This document shows, piece after piece, positions 1-6,119 of a DNA stretch of 7,918 nucleotides (the first letter of the stretch is position 1; each line of letters begins with the position of its first letter). Position numbers and translations under genes: made by a program. This DNA is from Rubrivirga sp. (lineage in GTDB: Bacteria > Bacteroidota > Rhodothermia > Rhodothermales > Rubricoccaceae). The stretch lies in NCBI GenBank assembly GCA_012269805.1, contig JAAXJP010000016.1:1-7918 (forward strand), given 5' to 3'. A model generated the notes under the pieces. The model had not been told where the DNA came from. It ran no database searches and worked only from the letters and a program-made list of their open reading frames with translations.

Positions 1-969
1 CCCCTGAATCCGGTCGGCCGTGCCCGCCCCCGATGCGACGTTGTCGGTGAAGGTCGTGCCCTCCACCATCATCTCTGCGCTGCTGTTCCAAAACCCGCCC
101 CCCTCGACGGCGGAGTTCCTCGAAACCGTTCCGCCTTCAATACTGGCCGTCCCGCTCCCTGAGAGGTGGAGAGCGCCGCCGTTCCCCGGGTTCGTCCCGG
201 CGTCGTTGGTGGTGAAGTCCGTATCGGTCAGTGTGAGCGCGCCGTCTCGGTTCTCGATGGCGCCGCCCGCCCTGTTGGAGGTGTTCCTGAGGAACGTCGA
301 TGACGCGATCTCGACCGCGCTCCTCGTCCCATTCACGAACACGGCGCCCCCGGAGCCCGAGGTGCCGCTCGCTTGGTTCGTCTCGAAGACCGTGTCCTCC
401 AACGTGCCGGACGAGCCGTTAAAATAGATGGCGCCTCCGCCATCCGTGGCCTCGTCTCCAGTGGCCTCATTCCGGATAAACGAGACGTTCGAGGTCGAGA
501 GCGAACTGTTCGGCGCCACGAGGATGGCCCCTCCTCGCTCCGCACGCCCCCGGATCAAGGTCAGGTTCGACAGCGCGAGGTTCGCGGTATCCCGGACGAC
601 GAAGATGCGGTAGAGGAAGTCTCCGCTGATGGTGAGCGAGCCGGCCGTCAGCCCTCCGTCGACCGAGACCGAGTCGGTCACGGCGATTGCTTGTTGACCG
701 AGCGATATCGTTCCCAGAGCGAGGATGGGGCTGAACACGATGTCATCGGGCCCGTCCTCACCGGCCTCGCAGTTGTCTACTTCCTCGTCGGTGTTCGCCG
801 CCGCGACGGCCTCACGGAGGGAGCAGTCCCCGTCGTTGTTCAGTTCGTCGTCGGATGTCGTGACGGTGATCGTCGCCGCGCTGGCGATCGTGCCCCAGCT
901 CAGGGCCATCGCAGTCACGAGAAGGGAGAGAGAACGGAGGGCGCGAGTGCGCAGAGTACCGGAACGCAT
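1..969 (-). CDS. CSLREA-domain secreted right-handed beta-helix protein (N-terminal part)
   Basis: This reading frame runs from ATG at 969 to the left edge without a stop, giving the first 323 residues of a longer protein. Residues 1-31 form a signal peptide: Arg-rich start, hydrophobic core SLLVTAMALSW, and an AxA cleavage site (A29-S30-A31). A CSLREAVAAAN motif follows at 49-59, preceded by an Asp/Asn-rich stretch (NNDGDC). This is the hallmark of the CSLREA domain, found at the N-terminus of exported proteins. From about residue 140 the chain has six repeats of 27-32 residues, each with a GGA[I/V/L]-like turn (146, 178, 207, 235, 264, about 290) and an FxxN-like turn (164, 195, 226, 252, 282, 307). 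This is typical of right-handed parallel beta-helix proteins and resembles chlamydial Pmp passenger repeats. The expected location is the cell surface or outside the cell; the function is unknown. Any C-terminal sorting or anchor domain is outside the window. No Shine-Dalgarno sequence precedes the ATG. Confidence 0.85.
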   Translation of the reverse strand, partial: MRSGTLRTRALRSLSLLVTAMALSWGTIASAATITVTTSDDELNNDGDCSLREAVAAANTDEEVDNCEAGEDGPDDIVFSPILALGTISLGQQAIAVTDSVSVDGGLTAGSLTISGDFLYRIFVVRDTANLALSNLTLIRGRAERGGAILVAPNSSLSTSNVSFIRNEATGDEATDGGGAIYFNGSSGTLEDTVFETNQASGTSGSGGAVFVNGTRSAVEIASSTFLRNTSNRAGGAIENRDGALTLTDTDFTTNDAGTNPGNGGALHLSGSGTASIEGGTVSRNSAVEGGGFWNSSAEMMVEGTTFTDNVASGAGTADRIQG

Positions 970-1027
970 GGTGGTGGGAGGTGCGGGCCAACGGGTCGTG
1001 GCCAGGAGGTGTCGTGACAGAATTGGG

Positions 1028-1068
1028 TAACTCGTTCGCGAGGGATCACCCTGCAGTTCCTAACTCGT
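1028..1068. repeat. Direct repeat TAACTCGT, two copies 33 bases apart
   Basis: TAACTCGT occurs at 1028-1035 and again at 1061-1068, with start points 33 bases apart, about three helical turns. Both copies lie 59-99 bases upstream of the beta-helix gene start, in the region where its promoter and operators would be expected. Two identical sites on the same DNA face could bind a dimeric regulator, but chance is not excluded for an 8-mer. Confidence 0.35.
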
Positions 1069-1218
1069 GTGGAAGTGGGGGTTCGTCTGACGCCAGGTGT
1101 TTGAGCGTCGGGCGCCGTCTCAGCCAACACGATTCCTTCGCGCCACCTCACCTCCTGGGGGCTGAACCCCGTAGGTCTGACACCACGGTTTCACACGCCC
1201 CAGGGCATCTTCCTCGTC

Positions 1219-1257
1219 TGCGCCGCGTTGGCGCATCCGAACGGCGGCTCTGGCCGC
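1219..1257 (+). other. Two tandem hairpins in the presumed uvrA leader
   Basis: TGCGCC (1219-1224) pairs with GGCGCA (1230-1235) around a 5-base loop. GCGGC (1244-1248) pairs with GCCGC (1253-1257) around a TCTG loop. They lie 50-90 bases before the uvrA start and could fold in its 5' leader if transcription begins upstream of them. In GC-rich DNA such short stems are not rare, so a function is only a suggestion. Confidence 0.3.
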
Positions 1258-1291
1258 TTCCCCGCTGGCGGAGCGCGCCGTCGACGCACTG

Positions 1292-1302
1292 CCCCCCCCC
1301 CC
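1292..1302 (+). repeat. Homopolymer of 11 C directly before the uvrA start
   Basis: An uninterrupted run of eleven C residues ends four bases before the ATG of uvrA. It occupies the place where a ribosome binding site would lie, and no Shine-Dalgarno sequence is present. Runs of this length are prone to slippage during replication and also to sequencing error. A length change here would alter leader spacing, not the reading frame. Confidence 0.85.
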
Positions 1303-1306
1303 TACG

Positions 1307-4228
1307 ATGGCGAAGACGACGACGGCCCCGGCCGCACCGACGACCAACGGCGACTCTAAGAACCGATTCGTCGGCAAGGACCTCGTGGTCAAGGGCGCGC
1401 GCCAGCACAACCTGAAGAACGTCGACGTCACGATCCCGAAAAAGCAGCTCGTCGTGGTGACGGGGCCGTCGGGGTCGGGCAAGTCGTCGCTCGTGTTCGA
1501 CACGATCTACGCCGAGGGCCAACGGCGCTACGTCGAGAGCCTCAGCGCCTACGCCCGCCAGTTTCTCGACCGGATGGACAAGCCGGACGTGGACCTCATC
1601 ACAGGGCTCGCGCCAGCCATCGCCATCGAGCAGCAGACGGGGACCAAGAACCCACGTTCGACGGTCGCCACCCAGACGGAGGTCTACGACTATCTCCGCC
1701 TTCTCTTCGCCCGCGTCGGCACGACGGTCTCCCCCAAGAGCGGTGAGGTCGTGACTCGTGACTCGCCCCGCTCGTCCGCCGAGGCGATCCAGGCGGCGCT
1801 CCCCGACAAGACGCGGTTCTACCTCGCCTTCCCCTTCCCCTCCCACAAGGGCGCCAAAAAGGTCGAGGAGCTCAAGGCGCTCCAGGCGCGCGGCTTTTTC
1901 CGCCTCGTCGCGCTCCCCACCGAGAAGCAGGCCGAAAAGGGGCGGGCCCCCGAAGTGGTCGACCTCAATGCCACCGACCCCGCCTCGGTCACGACCCCGA
2001 CCAAGCGGCTCTACGTCCTCGTCGACCGGCTTGCGACGAAACCGGACAGCGACAGCACGACGAACCGGATCGCGGACTCGGTCGAGCAGGCGTTCAGGGA
2101 AGGCGACGAGCGGGCGGTCGTGATCACCGCGCCGCGGGAGGGGGAGCCGTTTCAGATGCTCGAGTTCTCGGCCCGCTTCGAGCGAGACGGGATGGAGTTC
2201 GAGGAGCCGACGCCGCAGCTGTTCTCGTTCAACAGCCCGCTCGGCGCGTGTCCCGCCTGTCAAGGCTTCGGTCGCGTGCCTGGCATCGACGAGGACCTCG
2301 TGATCCCAAACCCCGAGTTGTCGATTCGTCAGGGCGCGCTCGCGCCCTTCCGCTCCGACCAATGGTCGAAGCATCAACGCGCGTTGATTCGGGAAGCTGG
2401 CCGCGCTGGGCTCGATTTGGACGCTCCGTACACCCTCCTCTCGGACGAACACAAACAGGTCGTCTGGAAAGGCTCGGGCGACTACGTCGGCGTCGAGGGC
2501 TTCTTCGCCTTCCTCCAGAAGAAGGCGTACAAGATGCATTACCGCATCTACAACGCGCGCTTCCGCGGGTACACGCGGTGCCCGGCCTGCGATGGTTACC
2601 GACTCCGCCCGCAGGCGCTCTATGTGAAGCTCCGTGGCCCAGCGATCGGCGGGTCGTCGAGCCAGACCGAGTGGTTCCACATCGGTGAGCTGTCGGAGTT
2701 GACGACGGCCGACGCTCGGGCCTTCTTCGATGCCATCGAGTTGAGCGAGCACGACCAAGAGGTGGCGGGGCGTGTGCTGGAGGAGATCCGGAAGCGGCTC
2801 GGGTACCTCGTCGAGGTCGGCCTCGACTACCTCACGCTCGACCGGCTGGCCATGACGCTCAGCGGTGGCGAGACGCAGCGGATCAACCTCGCCACGTCGC
2901 TCGGCTCGTCGCTCGTCGGCAGCCTCTACGTCCTCGACGAGCCGACGATCGGTCTCCACCCCCGGGACAACGACCGGTTGATCGCCATCCTCGAAGGCCT
3001 CCGTGACATCGGCAACACGGTGCTCGTGGTCGAGCACGACGAGCAGATGATGCGCCGGGCCGACCAACTGATCGACATCGGACCGGGCTCGGGCGCGCTC
3101 GGCGGTGAGGTCATGTTTCAAGGCTCGTTTGACGAGGCGCTCGACGACGACGCCTCACTCACCGGCGCCTACCTCTCGGGTCGGAAGACCATCCCTGTTC
3201 CCGACGCTCGGCGTGAGATCGACCCGGAGCGCGCGATCACGGTCAAGGGCGCTCGTCAGCACAACCTGAAGCGTCTCGACGTGTCGTTCCCGCTCGACGC
3301 GATCACGGTCGTCACCGGCGTTTCGGGCTCCGGCAAGTCGACCCTCGTGCACTCGACGCTGTTCGCCTCGCTCGAGCGGGCCAAGGGCCGCGACTTCGAG
3401 GGCAAGGTCGGTTCTCACGACGCGGTGGAGGGCGCGGAGCTCATCGAGAACGTGGAGATGGTCGACCAGTCGCCGATTGGGAAGAGCCCACGGTCGAACC
3501 CGGTGACCTACATCAAGGCGTTCGACGCGATCCGCGAGTTGCTGGCGAGCACGCACCAAGCCAAGATCCGCGGCTACCGGCCGGGGACGTTCTCGTTCAA
3601 CGTGCCCGGCGGGCGGTGCGAGACGTGCCAGGGCGAGGGCGTCGTTCAGGTCGAGATGCAGTTTCTCGCTGACCTCTACCTCGAGTGCGAGGCCTGCCAC
3701 GGGAAACGGTTTAAGCAGGACGTGCTCGACGTCCGGTTCAAGGGGAAGAACGTCGCGGACATCCTCGATCTGACCGTCGACGAGGCGGTCGCTTTCTTCG
3801 AGGGTCAGGGGCGGATCGAGAGCAAGCTGCAGACGCTCCAAGACGTCGGCCTCGGGTACCTCACGCTGGGGCAGCCGTCGAACACGCTCTCCGGCGGCGA
3901 GGCCCAGCGCGTCAAGCTGGCGGCGCACCTGAGCAAGAGCCACCAGGGCCACACGCTCTACCTTTTCGACGAACCCACCACGGGCCTCCACTTCGACGAC
4001 ATCAAGAAGCTGCTTGCGGCCTTCAACGCGCTCGTCGAGGCGGGCCACTCGGTCATCCTCATCGAGCACAACCTCGACGTGATCAAGGCGGCCGATTGGG
4101 TGATCGACATCGGTCCGGAGGGGGGCCGGCGCGGCGGGTTCGTCGTGGCGGAGGGAACGCCGGAGCAGGTCGCCGAGGTCGAGGGCAGTCACACCGGCCG
4201 GTTTCTCCAGGAGGCGTTGAGGCCGTAA
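1307..4228 (+). CDS. uvrA: UvrA, excinuclease ABC subunit A
   Basis: UvrA is the dimeric ATPase that finds helix-distorting DNA lesions and loads UvrB in nucleotide excision repair. The 973-residue length is slightly above the roughly 940 of E. coli UvrA, partly from an N-terminal Thr/Ala/Pro-rich tail (residues 2-20). ABC module I has Walker A GPSGSGKS (53-60), signature LSGGET (518-523), Walker B YVLDEPTIGL (541-550) and switch His577. Module II has Walker A GVSGSGKS (671-678), signature LSGGEA (861-866), Walker B LYLFDEP (884-890) and His921. The UvrB-interaction and insertion regions lie between the first Walker A and signature. The C-terminal zinc module is complete (C771, C774, C794, C797). 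The first zinc module has C315/C318, with another pair at C425/C428, but lacks the CxxC that precedes LFSFN in E. coli UvrA; ERDGMEF stands there. As I recall, Bacteroidota UvrA proteins share this. ATG 1307 is chosen because the next in-frame Met is residue 90, after Walker A. The gene appears monocistronic. Confidence 0.97.
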   Translation: MAKTTTAPAAPTTNGDSKNRFVGKDLVVKGARQHNLKNVDVTIPKKQLVVVTGPSGSGKSSLVFDTIYAEGQRRYVESLSAYARQFLDRMDKPDVDLITGLAPAIAIEQQTGTKNPRSTVATQTEVYDYLRLLFARVGTTVSPKSGEVVTRDSPRSSAEAIQAALPDKTRFYLAFPFPSHKGAKKVEELKALQARGFFRLVALPTEKQAEKGRAPEVVDLNATDPASVTTPTKRLYVLVDRLATKPDSDSTTNRIADSVEQAFREGDERAVVITAPREGEPFQMLEFSARFERDGMEFEEPTPQLFSFNSPLGACPACQGFGRVPGIDEDLVIPNPELSIRQGALAPFRSDQWSKHQRALIREAGRAGLDLDAPYTLLSDEHKQVVWKGSGDYVGVEGFFAFLQKKAYKMHYRIYNARFRGYTRCPACDGYRLRPQALYVKLRGPAIGGSSSQTEWFHIGELSELTTADARAFFDAIELSEHDQEVAGRVLEEIRKRLGYLVEVGLDYLTLDRLAMTLSGGETQRINLATSLGSSLVGSLYVLDEPTIGLHPRDNDRLIAILEGLRDIGNTVLVVEHDEQMMRRADQLIDIGPGSGALGGEVMFQGSFDEALDDDASLTGAYLSGRKTIPVPDARREIDPERAITVKGARQHNLKRLDVSFPLDAITVVTGVSGSGKSTLVHSTLFASLERAKGRDFEGKVGSHDAVEGAELIENVEMVDQSPIGKSPRSNPVTYIKAFDAIRELLASTHQAKIRGYRPGTFSFNVPGGRCETCQGEGVVQVEMQFLADLYLECEACHGKRFKQDVLDVRFKGKNVADILDLTVDEAVAFFEGQGRIESKLQTLQDVGLGYLTLGQPSNTLSGGEAQRVKLAAHLSKSHQGHTLYLFDEPTTGLHFDDIKKLLAAFNALVEAGHSVILIEHNLDVIKAADWVIDIGPEGGRRGGFVVAEGTPEQVAEVEGSHTGRFLQEALRP

Positions 4229-4492
4229 GGCTTGGACGGCGCACCCCCCGGGGGCGATTCTCTCGCCGGGAAACGCCGTTTGCCGTCCTCACCCGTGATC
4301 GGCCCTTTCTACTCGCGGTCACCTGGGGACTGCTCCGACTTAAGGGCGAGGGACTCTGAGAGATCGGCCTCAACGCGCCTGCCCTCCGACTTCGGTTCGG
4401 GGCCGGCCTGCCCGTTGCGGGCCCGGTCGCCGCACTCCAGCAGGTCGGGGCGCCGTGGGGTGTTCGTCTTCTTCTACACGCGTGCGTTCGAC
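4229..4492. other. Non-coding stretch after uvrA
   Basis: This stretch of about 264 bases lies between the uvrA stop and the possible small membrane-protein gene. Open frames cross it, but their translations are Arg/Pro/Ser-rich without hydrophobic pattern or recognisable motif, so I do not call a gene. It holds the inverted repeats near 4247-4285 and a further perfect hairpin, GCCCG-TTG-CGGGC, at 4410-4422. No T tract follows these stems. Confidence 0.5.
4247..4285 (+). terminator. Overlapping inverted repeats after uvrA, weak terminator candidate
   Basis: About 20 bases after the uvrA stop, CCC (4247-4249) and GGCGA (4253-4257) pair with TCGCC (4263-4267) and GGG (4268-4270), leaving a three-G bulge. 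A second stem, CGG-AAAC (4267-4274) with GTTT-CCG (4278-4285) and one G-G mismatch, overlaps the first. The position suits transcript ending or 3'-end protection of uvrA mRNA. There is no T run, so a classic intrinsic terminator is not shown. Confidence 0.25.
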
Positions 4493-4795
4493 ATGATGCT
4501 GGCCCTCGCGTTCGCTGCAACACGGTCTGTCGCCGCGTCCATCGAACGCCATCTTGGGTGGAACGCCGCATCCCAGATCGTCTTTTCTACCGGCCCGTAT
4601 GGCGCCGCGCTCTTGGTCCCGTCGGATGGGTCGGCCGCGGTCGAGACCTCCGGGCCCGCATGGGCAGCCGTCATGCTCGGCCTCCCGCTCTCGTTCATCG
4701 TCGGTACGAGCTGGGTTCTAGTGCGGCATCGCGTGCCCAATACAGGCCGACCGCCCCCATGTGCAGCCCGAGCCGGTCCCACGGTAGCGCCGTAG
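4493..4795 (+). CDS. Possible small membrane protein, hypothetical
   Basis: This is a 100-residue candidate with no family I recognise. Its codons favour G or C in third position like the neighbouring genes. The translation has a mildly hydrophobic start (MMLALAFAAT) and a clear membrane-type segment at residues 56-77 (from AWAAVMLGL to SWVLV), followed by RHR, as expected on the cytoplasmic side. The tail is Pro/Ala-rich. An in-frame GTG at 4460 would add MFVFFYTRAFD and give a second hydrophobic segment, so the true start is uncertain. The stop lies 35 bases before the glycosyltransferase start, so the two could be co-transcribed. Against it: no ribosome binding site, no known homologue, and open frames are common by chance in GC-rich DNA. 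The antisense frame is also open but has no hydrophobic pattern. Confidence 0.35.
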   Translation: MMLALAFAATRSVAASIERHLGWNAASQIVFSTGPYGAALLVPSDGSAAVETSGPAWAAVMLGLPLSFIVGTSWVLVRHRVPNTGRPPPCAARAGPTVAP

Positions 4796-4830
4796 CATGC
4801 CGCGGTGGCCCTCCCCCAACTCTACCGCCC

Positions 4831-5967
4831 GTGACTCCGCTCCGTATCGCCCTGTTCACGGGCAACTACAACCATGTCGAGGACGGCGTATCGCGGACGC
4901 TCGGGCGCCTCGTCGGCTATCTCCTCGACCAGGGGCACGACGTGCTTGTGTTCGGGCCGACGATCGACGACCCGCTCGATCAGCCAGGCCGGTTCGTCGC
5001 GGTCCCGTCGGTCGCAGCGCCGGGGCGGCCCGAGTATCGCGTGAGCACTCGCTTTCCCAGCAGCGCCCGCCATGAGGCGGCCCGATTCGCGCCGCACGTC
5101 GTTCACATCGCGACTCCGGATGTATTGGGCCACAAGGCGTTACGCTGGGCGCGAAGTCTCGACATCCCGGTCGTGTCGACGTACCACACGCACTTCGCGT
5201 CGTATCTCGACTACTACCGCCTGGGCCTCGCTGAGGATGCACTCTGGTCCGTGCTCCGCCGCTTCTACGATCGCTGCGACGAGGTGTACGCGCCGACACC
5301 GACCATGCGCGATGCGCTCTTGAAGCACGGCATCTCCTCCACGATCCGTCTTTGGCCCCGGGGCATTGAGTTGGACCGCTTCCGCCCCGAGGCGCGCTCA
5401 CCAGAATGGCGGCGGGCGCGCGGATTCGAAGACGATGAGGTCGTGGTCTCGTTCGTGAGCCGCCTCGTCAAGGAGAAGGGGCTTGACGTGTTTGCCGATA
5501 CAGTACGGTCCCTTCAACGCGAGGGGCGTCCGGTCCGCGCGCTCGTCGTCGGCGACGGTCCAGAGCGCGGCGCTCTCCACGAAGAGCTCCCAGACGCCGT
5601 GTTTACGGGGCACCTTTCAGGGAACGAGCTCTCGACGGCCTATGCGTCTTCTGACGTGTTCCTCTTTCCAAGCGACACGGAAACGTTCGGAAACGTCACG
5701 CTAGAGGCGATGGCTTCCGGCCTCGGCGTCGTCGCAGCCGACGCGGCCGGAACGGCCAGTCTCATTGACTCCGGGGCAACGGGTTTGCTCTGCCCCCCCC
5801 GCGACCGACCGGCCTTTTTAGACGCGGCCCGTCAGGTCGTCGTAGACGCCGATCTCCGTCACCGTCTCGGCCACGCCGCTCGGGAGGCTGCACGAGCATA
5901 CGACTGGTCCGAAGTCCTCGCGCGGATGCTGAGCTATTACCGAGCCCTCGCTGGTGCAAAAGAGTGA
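4831..5967 (+). CDS. GT4-type family glycosyltransferase (GT-B fold)
   Basis: This 378-residue retaining glycosyltransferase would move a sugar from a nucleotide-sugar donor to a lipid or sugar acceptor at the cytoplasmic face of the membrane. The N-terminal acceptor domain begins LRIALFTGNYNHVEDGVSRT, with the glycine-containing loop and GVSRT typical of GT4 enzymes, and has STYHTHFASY at 116-125. The C-terminal donor domain has SRLVKEKG (210-217; Arg211 and Lys216 fit the donor phosphate-binding pair), VGDGPE (240-245), and the EX7E motif E284 to E292 in ETFGNVTLE. By eye it is closest to the SQD2/PimB-like branch (plant-type sulfoquinovosyltransferase and mannosyltransferases), so a glycolipid product is likely, but donor and acceptor are not known. 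The GTG at 4831 is chosen because it lies just before the first conserved strand. The frame stays open upstream (ATG 4759 and 4558), but that part is Arg/Pro-rich and overlaps the candidate small gene. An 8-C run lies inside the gene at 5793-5800. Confidence 0.9.
   Translation: MTPLRIALFTGNYNHVEDGVSRTLGRLVGYLLDQGHDVLVFGPTIDDPLDQPGRFVAVPSVAAPGRPEYRVSTRFPSSARHEAARFAPHVVHIATPDVLGHKALRWARSLDIPVVSTYHTHFASYLDYYRLGLAEDALWSVLRRFYDRCDEVYAPTPTMRDALLKHGISSTIRLWPRGIELDRFRPEARSPEWRRARGFEDDEVVVSFVSRLVKEKGLDVFADTVRSLQREGRPVRALVVGDGPERGALHEELPDAVFTGHLSGNELSTAYASSDVFLFPSDTETFGNVTLEAMASGLGVVAADAAGTASLIDSGATGLLCPPRDRPAFLDAARQVVVDADLRHRLGHAAREAARAYDWSEVLARMLSYYRALAGAKE
5793..5800 (+). repeat. Homopolymer of 8 C inside the glycosyltransferase gene
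   Basis: Eight consecutive C residues encode Pro-Pro at residues 322-323 in the CPPRD segment, after the catalytic EX7E motif. A one-base slip would shift the frame and replace about the last 55 residues. The frame is intact here. Confidence 0.8.
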
Positions 5968-6119
5968 ATGCAGGGCACTGAGGGCGCCAATCACCTGATT
6001 ACCCACCGACCTAGGTGCTATGTTTACAATTGCTTACCCATCACCTTCCTCGTAAACGATCGATCACAGGGGACCCTGTCTACGATTTCCCTTGGCTGAT
6101 TTGGCCGACTCAACGACCG
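5968..6119. other. Convergent intergenic region
   Basis: These 152 bases lie between the ends of two converging genes and are visibly more AT-rich than the coding DNA on either side. ACAGGG (6066-6071) faces CCCTGT (6074-6079), which allows a small hairpin with a 5-bp stem and 4-base loop. Because it is symmetrical it could help end transcription from both sides, but no T tract follows on either strand. A TATGTTTA string (6019-6026) resembles a Bacteroidota -7 element, without a matching -33 element or a gene downstream, and is probably chance. Confidence 0.45.

Larger units (their letters stand above)
970..1306. promoter_or_regulatory. Divergent intergenic region between the beta-helix gene and uvrA
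   Basis: These 337 bases separate two divergent genes and must hold both promoters, although no convincing Bacteroidota-type (TTG / TAnnTTTG) or sigma70-type pair was found. The sequence holds an 8-base direct repeat, two short hairpins near uvrA and a long C tract at the uvrA start, listed separately. No E. coli-type LexA box (CTGT-N8-ACAG) and no Gram-positive-type GAAC-N4-GTTC site is visible, so SOS control of uvrA is not supported. An AGGAGGTG string at 1003-1010 on the plus strand looks like a Shine-Dalgarno sequence but leads into no credible gene. Confidence 0.45.

Noticed and set aside
373..1017. A 214-codon plus-strand frame over the left part of the window
   Set aside because: It is antisense to the beta-helix gene, which has a signal peptide, the CSLREA motif and regular repeats. 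The plus-strand translation is Arg/Gly/Asp-rich without a pattern.
970..1306. A LexA/SOS box for uvrA
   Set aside because: Neither CTGT-N8-ACAG nor GAAC-N4-GTTC occurs here. A lineage-specific LexA site cannot be judged from this window alone.
981..1415. A plus-strand frame with an AGGAGGTG string near its start
   Set aside because: It runs 109 bases into uvrA in another frame, its translation is low-complexity and Arg/Pro/Ser-rich, and the AGGAGGTG lies inside the frame and too close to the nearby GTG.
1148..3121. A 657-codon open frame on the minus strand
   Set aside because: It lies antisense to uvrA and mirrors its GC-rich codons. The translation is dominated by Arg, Asp, Glu, Leu and Val without motifs, whereas the plus strand encodes an unmistakable UvrA.
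3155..4192. A 345-codon open frame on the minus strand
   Set aside because: It is antisense to the C-terminal half of uvrA, with the same charged, motif-free composition as the other antisense frame.
4245..4254. The palindrome CCCCCGGGGG as a terminator
   Set aside because: A palindrome without a loop cannot fold into a simple hairpin, and no T tract follows. The neighbouring stems are better candidates.
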